A stretch of DNA of 37,949 nt from Opitutales bacterium. Lineage in GTDB: Bacteria; Verrucomicrobiota; Verrucomicrobiia; Opitutales; JAFGAQ01. The notes beneath the pieces were generated by a model. That model was not told the origin of the DNA. It did no database searches and saw nothing but the letters and a program-made list of their open reading frames with translations. Both the position numbers and the translations under genes were made by a program. Of this stretch, positions 24,723 to 33,357 are shown one piece after another (within the stretch, counting starts at the first letter, position 1; each line of letters opens with the position of its first letter). The DNA lies in NCBI GenBank assembly GCA_022361075.1, contig JAKSBQ010000252.1, forward strand, positions 1 through 37,949. Reading direction: 5' to 3'.

Positions 24723-25544
24723 ATGCCCAGAAGCATGAATAAAGGCCTTTTCCTGTTTCTCCTTCTTCTCCTTTGCTATTCGGTGACAGCGCAAGCGGAT
24801 CTGTTGATCAGAGGTAGTGATTACCTCAGTCCATGGTTGGAAGAATACGTTCATGAACAAGACGATTTGGCCTCTATTCGCTTTGACTTAAAAGGAAGCG
24901 AGAGTGGCCTGTCAGCCTTTGAAAAAGGATACGCGGATGCATGTCTTTATCTTGGGGAAACCAAAGAAGGAGTGAAGTCGATCGTTTTGGGTTATCTGGT
25001 CCTTTACACCTACGTTGCCGAGGGCTATCCACAACAATCGATCTCAATTGAACAACTCCACCGAATCACACAAAAGCCCACTCAAAATTCGATCACCAGG
25101 TGGGAGGAGATTCTTGAAGATTCAACTGGATGGGAGAGCAAGACCATTCGAGTAGTGGTCGATACGGGTTACAAAGCAATTGGCTACAGCCTCTTTCGTA
25201 AGATGATCTTGGGCGGAGCTCCAGAAGGCGCTGACGTTACCAAGACGCTAAGCTCTTCAGAAACCAAAGCGAAGCTTATCGAGGATGATGCGTTTCTTCT
25301 TTTCACCTTACAGAGAGAATTTCCCTCACGAGGGTTGAAACAATTATCAGTGATAAATCGAGGAGATATTGTCCCCTTTCCTCCCGCGGTGGACAACATC
25401 ATCTACCGAGACTATCCACTAGTTTTCCCAATTCATCTGTTCTACAAAGAGTCTGCTCCTGGGATCAACCAATTCATCGAAGTGCTTCATTCAGAGCCAT
25501 TTAAAGAAAAACTAAGCCAGCATGACATTTTTCCAAATCCCTGA
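24723..25544 (+). CDS. PstS-like periplasmic binding protein
   Basis: A 273-residue exported protein: MPRSMNKGLFLFLLLLLCYS resembles a signal peptide, with a possible cleavage after AQA. The body begins LLIRGSDYLSPWLEEYV and contains LKGSESGLSAFEKGYADACLYL, the 'GS...G...F..G.AD' layout of PstS-type phosphate-binding proteins; LYTYVAEGYPQQSISIEQLHRI matches the next family block. The ligand is not certain, and there is no ABC transporter beside it. It starts 24 bp after the sigma-54 regulator gene and is likely part of the coaB-kinase-regulator transcript. Met-5 is an alternative start. Confidence 0.72.
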   Translation: MPRSMNKGLFLFLLLLLCYSVTAQADLLIRGSDYLSPWLEEYVHEQDDLASIRFDLKGSESGLSAFEKGYADACLYLGETKEGVKSIVLGYLVLYTYVAEGYPQQSISIEQLHRITQKPTQNSITRWEEILEDSTGWESKTIRVVVDTGYKAIGYSLFRKMILGGAPEGADVTKTLSSSETKAKLIEDDAFLLFTLQREFPSRGLKQLSVINRGDIVPFPPAVDNIIYRDYPLVFPIHLFYKESAPGINQFIEVLHSEPFKEKLSQHDIFPNP

Positions 25545-25628
25545 CCCTCGATAAATTCATTTTTTTCAGAATTCCCGTTGACTTCGTTTTACGAATCAGC
25601 TTTAAAAGCAGTTTCGATTCATTCGAAA

Positions 25629-25704
<76 letters not shown>

Positions 25705-25709
25705 TTTTC

Positions 25710-25734
25710 GCTTCCTTTTCAGGAAGCTTTTTTT
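25710..25734 (+). terminator. Terminator after tRNA-Gly
   Basis: GCTTCC (25710-25715) pairs with GGAAGC (25722-25727) around a 6-nt loop, followed by seven T residues. It ends the tRNA transcript and lies just before the convergent subtilase stop codon. Confidence 0.88.
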
Positions 25735-25752
25735 GTGGCCGGGCAGCGCAAT

Positions 25753-28191
25753 CTAGAGCTCCAGAAGCTGAAAATCAAAAACTTCCCAGCCCCCCACGCC
25801 AGCTCGGTTGGCAATGAGCGGAAGGTTTCCTCCATCTTCAGCCGTTACGAAAAGTCCGTTGACTTTTGCCCTGATGATTACCTTGCCCTCGGAATGATAT
25901 AGAATCTGAAACTTCTCCCAATCGCCAACAATGGAACGATTTGCCTCCAGAGGTTCAGTTCCGACATTTTCAGCAGTCACGTAAAGCCCATTTTGTAGAG
26001 ACTTAATAGTGAAATAACCATCGGTTGTGGAGTTCACTTGAAAGACTGATGAAAGCCCCGGTTGCGAAACATTGGCAACAAGCTGCTGATTCGCTCCAAC
26101 CGACACAAATCGTCCGTTTGCTTGAGCCTGGAGAGTGACCGTACTTCCCGACGGAATCGGGTGCATCGGCTCAATTTGAAAGACTTCCCAACCCCCAATC
26201 GCTTCTCGGTTTGCTATTAAAGGTTGGTTGCCAGCAGCTTCTGCAGCAACATAACGCTGATTTACTTCCGCTAGAAGGGCATATTGCTGAGAACCCACTG
26301 CCATCGGCTGAAATAGTTCCCAATCACCCACACCCACACTGCTCGCAGCCAATGGTTCAGCTCCACCGTTAACCGCTGAAATAAACCATCCGTTTTCAAA
26401 AGATTTAAACGCATATTTTCCGGGTGTGATCTCCACCAGTTCGTAGAGGTGCCTGCTCGACCGAATAGGGCTGTCAGCTAAAAGTTGTTGATTGAGCGAT
26501 GGTTGTGGTGCGACGTATTTACCATTCACCAGTGATTTAAGGAAAACCTGCGTTCCTCCAGGGTAAAAACTTTCCCTTACCGCAAATTCCACAGCATTCT
26601 TTGCGTTAACTCTACCTGCTGTTAGCGTTTTTCCCTGCGCAGACGGAATCGGGTCCACGGTACCAAGGATCGCATTTTTGATTTCTGAAGCATTCCATGA
26701 TTGATTGACACTCTTCACCAGTGCCGCCACTCCACTGACATGTGGTGCCGCCATTGAGGTGCCGCTATAAAACTGATAAAGGTTTCCTGCCACAGTACTC
26801 ACAATGTCGGTTCCAGGGGCATTCAAATCAACGTTTTGAGTTCCGAAACCAGAATAGTTTTCATGTCGATCTCTTCTGTCACTTGCCGCAACACTGATGA
26901 TGTTAGGATTAAGATATCCGGCCGGGTAATCTGGAACCACATCGATATTAGATCCATCATTCCCCGATGCGACGACCAACAACACCCCAGCAGCTTCCAA
27001 GCGATTGATCGCATTACGTTCCGCGTTGCTCGAATCCGAGCCACCGAGCGAAACGTTGATGATCGATGCGCCCATTTCTCGAGAGTAGTCAAGACCATTG
27101 ATGAAATCGGATGCGAATCCTCCTAAATCATCCAATACTTTCACGGACAAAATCGAAACCTCCGGGCTCACTCCGATCACACCCATTTGATTATTACCAG
27201 AGGCTGCAATCGTACCCGCTACATGCGTTCCGTGACTTTCAGTCGTATCTGAGGAGTCATTGTCGCCCAGGCCGAACCCTGCGAAATTCCAGCCGTAATA
27301 ATCGTCAACATATCCGTTATTGTCATCATCTACCCCATTGATTGGGTCGTTAGGGTTCAGATAGATCTGAGACGCCAAATCGGGATGATTTCGATCAATC
27401 CCCGAATCAGTTACTGCCACCAAAACTGACCGTAAACCCTTGGTCCATACCCAAGCACCCTCCGCATCAATATCGGCATCAACTTTCCCTCCAAATCTTC
27501 CACTGTTTTCCAAAGCCCATTGTTGATCGTATCTAGAGTCGTTTGGAACAAAAGTCGGTAACCGCAAATGATTAGGTTCCACGAAGAGAACATAGCGACG
27601 TGAACTCAAGGCGGACACGACTTCTTCCACCGAATCAACATCGTTGCCTTTAAATCGTATCAAAAACTGTCGACCCCCGCTAAATTCCTGCAATACCTCT
27701 AAGTCAAGGCGATCCAACAGTGAGGTCAAAGAATCAAAATTTACTTCTTCATCAAGCCCGAGCATGATTTGGTCCGCAACGTAAGCGTGCCCTTCTACAG
27801 GTATCCACTCGTTCGATCTCGAATCCTGCTCAAACCGGATTTCACGTCGAATCAAGGGGTATTTCATATTAGTGAGTAAAACTTCCTTTCTCACCAACAA
27901 CCCATTTTCGTCCAACAACTCCGCACTGTCGACAACGGTTGCTTCACTAAATTGATCAAGCAGTCGCCTCGCGAATAAATTCTCCAATACTTCTGATTCC
28001 TTTTTTTCGGAACTCGGAAGCGATTCGATCGTTTCCTCTGGCTCAGGAGGAGGGTCTTTTTCAACAACTAACTGATTTCGCCCAAGGGATTCTTCTTCGT
28101 GATGCCGGTCAGTGTGGTAGAACACTGAGAACAAACCTACAAGAAGAAGAATTACGAAAGTACTATAATAAAAACTACCCTTGCTCTCCAT
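25753..28191 (-). CDS. Membrane-anchored subtilisin-like (S8) protease with fascin-like repeats
   Basis: An 812-residue exported serine protease. An N-terminal hydrophobic segment (about 8-25) is a signal or anchor. A Pro/Glu-rich linker and a propeptide-like region (to about 210) follow. The S8 domain carries the triad Asp-262 (VTDSGIDRNHPD), His-320 (ESHGTHVAGT) and Ser-479 (SGTSMAAPHVSG). The calcium-binding-like DPINGVDDDNNGYVDDYYGW is typical of this subfamily. From about 555 to the end there are six repeats of about 43 residues ending in patterns like LIANRAGVGGWEVF, with xxVNGLFVTAEDGG within them: fascin-like beta-trefoil units, possibly binding carbohydrate or surfaces. I start at ATG 28191 rather than an upstream TTG. 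It is probably outside the cytoplasm. Confidence 0.9.
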   Translation of the reverse strand: MESKGSFYYSTFVILLLVGLFSVFYHTDRHHEEESLGRNQLVVEKDPPPEPEETIESLPSSEKKESEVLENLFARRLLDQFSEATVVDSAELLDENGLLVRKEVLLTNMKYPLIRREIRFEQDSRSNEWIPVEGHAYVADQIMLGLDEEVNFDSLTSLLDRLDLEVLQEFSGGRQFLIRFKGNDVDSVEEVVSALSSRRYVLFVEPNHLRLPTFVPNDSRYDQQWALENSGRFGGKVDADIDAEGAWVWTKGLRSVLVAVTDSGIDRNHPDLASQIYLNPNDPINGVDDDNNGYVDDYYGWNFAGFGLGDNDSSDTTESHGTHVAGTIAASGNNQMGVIGVSPEVSILSVKVLDDLGGFASDFINGLDYSREMGASIINVSLGGSDSSNAERNAINRLEAAGVLLVVASGNDGSNIDVVPDYPAGYLNPNIISVAASDRRDRHENYSGFGTQNVDLNAPGTDIVSTVAGNLYQFYSGTSMAAPHVSGVAALVKSVNQSWNASEIKNAILGTVDPIPSAQGKTLTAGRVNAKNAVEFAVRESFYPGGTQVFLKSLVNGKYVAPQPSLNQQLLADSPIRSSRHLYELVEITPGKYAFKSFENGWFISAVNGGAEPLAASSVGVGDWELFQPMAVGSQQYALLAEVNQRYVAAEAAGNQPLIANREAIGGWEVFQIEPMHPIPSGSTVTLQAQANGRFVSVGANQQLVANVSQPGLSSVFQVNSTTDGYFTIKSLQNGLYVTAENVGTEPLEANRSIVGDWEKFQILYHSEGKVIIRAKVNGLFVTAEDGGNLPLIANRAGVGGWEVFDFQLLEL

Positions 28192-28431
28192 TTTCGTCAG
28201 AATGATCAAATTCTAAAAGCTAACCGCAAAGGCTCTGGTGGCAAGTCCCTCACCCGGTTACTCGATAGAAGTTTCTAAATCGGAACAAACTCAGCAGCCT
28301 TAAAACCGTTTTTAACAATTTCTCACGCTCTAAGCTCTGATTTTATAGATTGAACTGTCACCGATTCGTTCAATGTCAGAACGTTCTCACTTGATAGTTT
28401 GTTATTTTTCCAGGGGATGCTCAGAATAGGA

Positions 28432-29292
28432 CTATTTCACCAGGTCATCCCTGAAAGATTTGCCTTCCTCTAGCATGCCCATCACCGCATCAATTTGGCC
28501 ATGCTGCAAATGATCACGAAGACTTTCCATTGTCTGTATCATTTCGTTCAGTGCAGGCAGGATCTCCTCACGATTTTCACGAATGATATCCCTCCACATC
28601 TGAAGATCACCCGAAGCTACCCGGGTCGTGTCGAGAAAACCTGTGCTGATGAAAGGAGTAAAATGCCTGTATTTCGGATCACTCAAAACATGAGAAAGAC
28701 CAGACGCTGTAAGATGAGGCAGATGACTCACAAACGCCACAATCTGATCGTGCTCCTCAGGGTCGGTAACATGAACGTCCATCTCCAACGCAGACCAAAA
28801 CCCAACGACCTTTTCGATGGCCTTCTTCGAGATCTGTCCTCCTTTGGTCACGAAACATGGTTTTCCGGAGAAAAGAGTTTCATCCGCATGAGCATGCCCA
28901 CTTTTTTCGGAACCCGCCATGGGATGAGAACCGACAAAAATGCCCTTCCCTTCCAGCGCCGATTCACTCTTGATTTGAAGTTTGTGTTTCGTACTTCCCA
29001 CGTCCGTTACGATAGCGCCTGGCTTGAGATGATCCTTAATTTGATGCGCCAAGACGGGAATTTTGCTTACCGGAGCACAAATCACCACCAAATCCGCATC
29101 TTTCACCGATTCTTCAACAGTTTCTGTCGTCTCATCACACCATTCCAGCCTAGCGCACTCCGATCGCACTTCAGCTCGTCTCGCCCACACAATCACTCTA
29201 TCAACTAGCTGATTTCGATGAAGCGCTGCTCCCAAAGATGCACCAAGGAGACCAGGTGCGATTATTGTGACTGTGGAAAAACTCGTTTTCAA
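28432..29292 (-). CDS. tyrA: Prephenate dehydrogenase
   Basis: A 286-residue NAD(P)-dependent enzyme that turns prephenate into 4-hydroxyphenylpyruvate for tyrosine synthesis (or the arogenate equivalent). The N-terminal Rossmann motif reads IIAPGLLGASLG; the first Gly of the usual GxGxxG is Ala here. The family motifs DVGSTK, GSHPMAGSEKSG, and the helical-domain HDQIVAFVSHLPHL with the substrate-binding His are present, as is ASGDLQMWRDI. There is no chorismate mutase domain and no C-terminal ACT domain, so it is the short monofunctional form. It is not next to the DAHP synthase gene, but both serve the same pathway. Confidence 0.92.
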   Translation of the reverse strand: MKTSFSTVTIIAPGLLGASLGAALHRNQLVDRVIVWARRAEVRSECARLEWCDETTETVEESVKDADLVVICAPVSKIPVLAHQIKDHLKPGAIVTDVGSTKHKLQIKSESALEGKGIFVGSHPMAGSEKSGHAHADETLFSGKPCFVTKGGQISKKAIEKVVGFWSALEMDVHVTDPEEHDQIVAFVSHLPHLTASGLSHVLSDPKYRHFTPFISTGFLDTTRVASGDLQMWRDIIRENREEILPALNEMIQTMESLRDHLQHGQIDAVMGMLEEGKSFRDDLVK

Positions 29293-29379
29293 AAATAGAT
29301 CAGTTGCAGGTTAGTTTAACCTAAGGAAAAGCCCTACCTAGCTCCCTGCAACCGAATTCGAGGTCAGTTCATGCAATCA

Positions 29380-30282
29380 TCACAGAGAAAAGACATAATC
29401 TCGCCATTCCTGAGGATAATCTCTTGAGCCAAACTCCTGATCTTCATCTGAATCTCGAATTAGCCCATAAATCGCGGTTATCCCAAGTGTTTTACACAAT
29501 CGATAAATCTCCATCTGCCTGCGCATCGGAATGTTGCCATCAGTCACCTTCCTCCAGGGACGATCCCTAAATCGGTCTTCGGAAATGATCATGGGTGCAG
29601 CGGTGTATTTTTGCGCGAACGCCACCAAATCCTCGTCGCTGGGGTTCCGGTGCTGTAAACTCGGTATCTCCGCCAGCGGATTGTAGAATCCCTCCGGATG
29701 TCTCATGGAAAACGGCACGCGTAGCCGATCCGTAACCCATTTTGCCTCTTCGAGAGGCAAGAATTCCTTCAGATCCCATCCAAGCCCAAAAGTAATGTGA
29801 GACTTTCCTGCAAACCTATCGTTAATTTCTCGATATACGCTCTCTTCCACAGCTGATTTTCGACCCCAATTCACCTGCGGATGGAGCCTGTTATCTACAT
29901 CTCCCCAGATCCAAACATGAAGATGCAAATTATCCCGCACACAGTGTGCTCGCACATTCTCCAACCTTCTCCAACACTCGATATTGAGCTCCTTGGAATC
30001 AATTTCCTCAAAATTTTCCGCCTCAAACGAAAACCAATCGGTATCGACATAAATATGAATCCCATCAAACCCGTTTCGTTTGGCCAAAGTCATCACTTTC
30101 TCCACTTCTTCGCTCCTCCAAAGATGCCTCAGTCGCGGAGCCATCATCAACTGTGGCGCGAATTGTTTGCCTTCAAACTCGGGGGCCACCGTTTTCAGCC
30201 AGTCAACCGGTGCAGCGGCTTTGGCCTCAGTCAAAAGAGAGAAAACAACTAAACAAAAAACAACCGACCCCCATGCATTCAT
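29380..30282 (-). CDS. Secreted protein with probable TIM-barrel (glycosidase-like) fold
   Basis: A 300-residue protein with a clear signal peptide (MNAWGSVVFCLVVFSLLTEAKAAA). I cannot name the family. The sequence has features of an alpha/beta barrel: GFDGIHIYVDTDWF (about 72-85), RDNLHLHVWIWGDVDN with aromatic and acidic residues in the middle, HITFGLGWDLKEFLP and the final ITAIYGLIRDS. Several Asp/Glu lie at the ends of predicted strands, as in cellulase-like glycoside hydrolases, but no catalytic pair can be assigned. It stands alone on its strand between tyrA and tRNA-Pro. Confidence 0.6.
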   Translation of the reverse strand: MNAWGSVVFCLVVFSLLTEAKAAAPVDWLKTVAPEFEGKQFAPQLMMAPRLRHLWRSEEVEKVMTLAKRNGFDGIHIYVDTDWFSFEAENFEEIDSKELNIECWRRLENVRAHCVRDNLHLHVWIWGDVDNRLHPQVNWGRKSAVEESVYREINDRFAGKSHITFGLGWDLKEFLPLEEAKWVTDRLRVPFSMRHPEGFYNPLAEIPSLQHRNPSDEDLVAFAQKYTAAPMIISEDRFRDRPWRKVTDGNIPMRRQMEIYRLCKTLGITAIYGLIRDSDEDQEFGSRDYPQEWRDYVFSL

Positions 30283-30409
30283 AACAACAAATATTACCTA
30301 ACTGAGACGGGTTAGGGAGGTAGATTCGTTCAAATCCTCTGAAAAATCTTGAACTCAACCCGAAGTTTCTATCATCTCTCCCTTTTGCAGCATTCTCTGC
30401 AGTTAGAGT

Positions 30410-30487
30410 CGGGACGTGGCGCAGTCTGGTTAGCGCACTACTCTGGGGGAGTAGGGGTCGCTGGTTCGAATCCAGTCGTCCCGACCA
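30410..30487 (+). tRNA. tRNA-Pro (anticodon GGG)
   Basis: A complete 78-nt cloverleaf: acceptor CGGGACG/CGTCCCG (30410-30416 and 30477-30483), D-arm GCGC/GCGC, anticodon stem CTACT/AGTAG with loop CTGGGGG giving anticodon GGG, T-arm CTGG-TTCGAAT-CCAG type, discriminator A and an encoded CCA at 30485-30487. Confidence 0.96.
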
Positions 30488-30591
30488 TTTTTAACTTTCA
30501 CTCGCGATCTCCTCTAGGTTCTGAATCAGGGCATCTATTCTCTTGGTAAATAAATTGGACTCAACATCTCCGGTTTTAAGCAAGGGTTTTC

Positions 30592-30625
30592 AAAGCACAC
30601 TTTCATCGGTGTGCTTTTCTTTTTC
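30592..30625 (+). terminator. Terminator downstream of tRNA-Pro
   Basis: AAAGCACAC (30592-30600) pairs with GTGTGCTTT (30609-30617) around an 8-nt loop, followed by a T-rich run broken by a C (30618-30625). It lies about 105 bp past the tRNA. Confidence 0.82.
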
Positions 30626-30688
30626 TTAAAATCCGCCTAATCCAATAATCTGCGGTTCAAAACAGGTCCTTGTTCCAACCGCTGATTT

Positions 30689-30715
30689 CACAGATTATAT
30701 AGATTCGAATCTGTG
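30689..30715. repeat. Short inverted repeat CACAGATT / AATCTGTG
   Basis: CACAGATT (30689-30696) and AATCTGTG (30708-30715) form an 8-bp stem with an 11-nt loop that itself holds AGATTCG. The same words occur in the larger inverted repeat at 5434-5493, so this is probably another copy of a dispersed element. It lies between the tRNA-Pro terminator and the permease gene. Confidence 0.6.
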
Positions 30716-30791
30716 TTTGTCAGTGGTTCACCGAGTCATCTCAATTTGTTAAACATTTGCGGTCTTCTCACAATTGATCATCGTTCCTCAC

Positions 30792-32048
30792 ATGGCTCAG
30801 TTGCTCACCGATTATGTTCAGTCCCTACTCGATCTGATTCTCCAGATGGCTCCTTACCTGGTGCTGGGTTTTGTGCTGGCTGGTGTAACAAAGGTGATTT
30901 TTCCAAAAAACTGGATTCAAAAGCACCTGGGAAAAGGCAGTTGGAACGACAGTCTCAAGGCGACCTTGTTTGGAGTGCCGTTACCCATCTGCTCGTGTGG
31001 GATCATTCCTTTGGCAAAAGAGCTGCGGAAATCCGGCGCAAGCAACTCCGGAGTTGCGTCTTTTCTTGCATCGACTCCTCAGACTGGAGTGGACTCAATC
31101 ATTGCCACGGGAGGACTCATGGGCTGGCCATTCGCGATTATTCGTGTAGCGGTCGCATTTATTTCCGGCATACTTTCGGGACTCGCAATTGCTCCTTTTG
31201 AGAAAAGAAAAAAGGAATTGCCCGCAAGACCCACTCGGGAAAAAAGCTCTCCGGTTACTCATTTTTCACCGAAAAAAGCCCTCCACTACGGGCTGATCGA
31301 GCTGCCTTCCGACATCCGCAATTCGCTCACTCTGGGCTTTTTCATTGCGGCAGCAATTACGCTCTTTTTGCCCGAGGTTCAATCGTTCACGAGCGGCGAC
31401 AATCTCCTGCTGAGCTACGCATTTGTCATGGCACTGGCGGTCCCGCTTTATGTTTGCTCAACTGGCTCCATACCGATCGCCCTCGCGATGCTGACTTCGG
31501 GGATGACCCCAGGTGCCGCCCTTATTTTCCTTATCGCCGGACCCGCAACGAACGTCGTAACCATTGCAACCACCACACAAATCATCGGTTGGCGGAACAC
31601 TATGATTTATCTGCTCACCGTCATTGGAGTTGGATGGCTCTCCGCCTACCTACTGGACAGTGCATTCACATTCATCCCAATCACCGAACATCTTCACCAC
31701 CATCACGAAGAATCCAGAGGATTTTTGCAAATCGCCAGCACGTTGGTACTCATAACCGGTTTGTTCGGACCTTCCGTCCTCGACTTTTTCAAAAAAGGGA
31801 GAAAACAATTCGAATCAGAAAACGATATGGAAGCTAAAAAATTTGAAATGAAGGTGGAAGGCATGGGTTGCCAAAAGTGCGTCGCGAAGGTCAATGGAAT
31901 CATCGGTGACGTCGAGGGACATCAGCCCATTTCGATCGATTTGGAGTCGTCCAAAGTGATCTTTTCTGCCATCACCCTCAATTGGGATCTGCTAACCGAA
32001 AAACTCTCTGCCGAAGATTACAGTGCTTCAGACCTGGTCGAACTCTAA
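30792..32048 (+). CDS. SO_0444-type metal efflux permease fused to an HMA domain
   Basis: A 418-residue inner-membrane protein. It carries the two conserved permease halves of the ArsP/SO_0444 family: VPLPICSCGIIPLAKELRKSG with FLASTPQTGVDS, and PLYVCSTGSIPIALAML with IFLIAGPATNV, with paired Cys in each that may bind metal. A His-rich loop (EHLHHHHEES) lies after the eighth or so hydrophobic segment. The C-terminal 70 residues are a heavy-metal-associated domain with the motif GMGCQKC. SO_0444 relatives are linked to copper or zinc efflux, but the ion here is unknown. I start at ATG 30792 (MAQLLTDY) rather than a TTG six codons earlier. The methyltransferase gene begins 18 bp after the stop. 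Confidence 0.85.
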   Translation: MAQLLTDYVQSLLDLILQMAPYLVLGFVLAGVTKVIFPKNWIQKHLGKGSWNDSLKATLFGVPLPICSCGIIPLAKELRKSGASNSGVASFLASTPQTGVDSIIATGGLMGWPFAIIRVAVAFISGILSGLAIAPFEKRKKELPARPTREKSSPVTHFSPKKALHYGLIELPSDIRNSLTLGFFIAAAITLFLPEVQSFTSGDNLLLSYAFVMALAVPLYVCSTGSIPIALAMLTSGMTPGAALIFLIAGPATNVVTIATTTQIIGWRNTMIYLLTVIGVGWLSAYLLDSAFTFIPITEHLHHHHEESRGFLQIASTLVLITGLFGPSVLDFFKKGRKQFESENDMEAKKFEMKVEGMGCQKCVAKVNGIIGDVEGHQPISIDLESSKVIFSAITLNWDLLTEKLSAEDYSASDLVEL

Positions 32049-32066
32049 GTCTCCATATACCAGAAA

Positions 32067-33281
32067 ATGACACTCCCAATTGTCCGACTCGGCAAATACG
32101 AATGGCGACGCATCCGTTCCGGCCATCCATGGATCTATCCGAAATCCATCCAATCCGTTCCCGACAGACTCGAAACAGGCGATCTTGTCCAAGTTTTAGG
32201 ACCTCGTGAGGAATCGGTTGGAGTTGCAGTCTATCATCCCGGATCCAAAATTCGCCTCAGAGTTTTAACAACAGAGGTCGAAGTGATCGACCAAAGTTTC
32301 TTTGAAAAACGACTTCGGGCGGCCCTGTTCTACCGTAAAAAAGTGCTCCCTGGCTCAAACTCCTTTCGACTGATTAACTCAGAAAGCGACGGGTTGAGCG
32401 GGTTGATCATCGATGTTTACGAAAGAGCGGTGCTTTTTCAAATCACCAGCGCAGGTCTCGAGAAACTGAAAACTTCAATGATCGCCGCGATCGACAATGT
32501 GCTCGATCCTGAAATTCTGATCGAAAGAAATGACGTCGCCAACCGGAAGTTCGAGGGTTTACCCGAACACAAAGAAGTTCACAAAACTCCACCCAATGTT
32601 TCTTTAAATGCCTATCCCGTAACGATCGATGGTGTGAGCTACGAACTTGACCTCTGGGAGGGAAACAAAACGGGACTTTACCTCGATCAGATCCAGAACC
32701 ACAGCAAATTTTCGAAGCTACTGGAGCAATTTCCTTCAAAACGTGTGCTGGACTGCTTTTCTTATGTAGGTGGTTTTAGCATCCGCGCCGCGATGAACGA
32801 TCAGGTGGAAGAAGTAGTAGGCCTGGATCAAAGCGCAGAATGTGTAGCCAAGGCAGAGCTACATGCAAAACTCAATAACGTGGACCCCAAATGTGAGTTT
32901 ATAAAAACTAATGTCTTCGACTGGCTTCGTGAAAAAGCCTCAGGTATCGAGCCGGAAAATCAATTTGATGTCATCATTCTCGATCCTCCCTCTTTCACGA
33001 AGAATCGTCACGCGGTTGAAGGCGCGATCAGGGGTTATCGGGAATTGCACGTGAGAGCACTGAAACTGCTGAAGTCCGGCGGATTGCTTTTTACATACAG
33101 TTGCTCTCACCACATTTCAGATGATCTGTTGCGCAGCATTGCCTTTGAATCTGCCTGTGATACCCAGACTCATGTCTACGAAATCGAATCACACCGACAG
33201 TCGCTCGATCATCCCATTAATCCGTCAATCCCCGAATCATACTATCTCAAAGGATTTGTTTATTTTAAGAAGGAAGGTTGA
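32067..33281 (+). CDS. rlmI: 23S rRNA (cytosine-C5) methyltransferase, RlmI-type
   Basis: A 404-residue SAM-dependent enzyme. The N-terminal PUA domain (about 1-75) starts with LGKYEWRRIRSGHPWIYPKSI and serves RNA binding. A central EEHAD-like region (about 95-185) contains RLINSESDGLSGLIIDVY. The methyltransferase domain has motif I RVLDCFSYVGGFSIRAA (about 225-241), the DVIILDPPSFTKNR motif (about 305-318) and LLFTYSCSHH with the Cys expected in C5-cytosine methyltransferases. The E. coli RlmI modifies C1962 of 23S rRNA; the exact target here is inferred. It follows the metal permease gene after 18 bp. Confidence 0.88.
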   Translation: MTLPIVRLGKYEWRRIRSGHPWIYPKSIQSVPDRLETGDLVQVLGPREESVGVAVYHPGSKIRLRVLTTEVEVIDQSFFEKRLRAALFYRKKVLPGSNSFRLINSESDGLSGLIIDVYERAVLFQITSAGLEKLKTSMIAAIDNVLDPEILIERNDVANRKFEGLPEHKEVHKTPPNVSLNAYPVTIDGVSYELDLWEGNKTGLYLDQIQNHSKFSKLLEQFPSKRVLDCFSYVGGFSIRAAMNDQVEEVVGLDQSAECVAKAELHAKLNNVDPKCEFIKTNVFDWLREKASGIEPENQFDVIILDPPSFTKNRHAVEGAIRGYRELHVRALKLLKSGGLLFTYSCSHHISDDLLRSIAFESACDTQTHVYEIESHRQSLDHPINPSIPESYYLKGFVYFKKEG

Positions 33282-33357
33282 ATACAGAATTTAAAATGTA
33301 GAATGGTTAATTAATCGCTACATACGGGAATACTGTGGATTCTGAATTCCACCTTCA

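Noticed and set aside
33282-33357. Possible short repeat (GAATACAGAATTTA and GAATACTGTGGATTC) before the M16 gene
   Set aside because: The likeness is too weak and short to be called a repeat.
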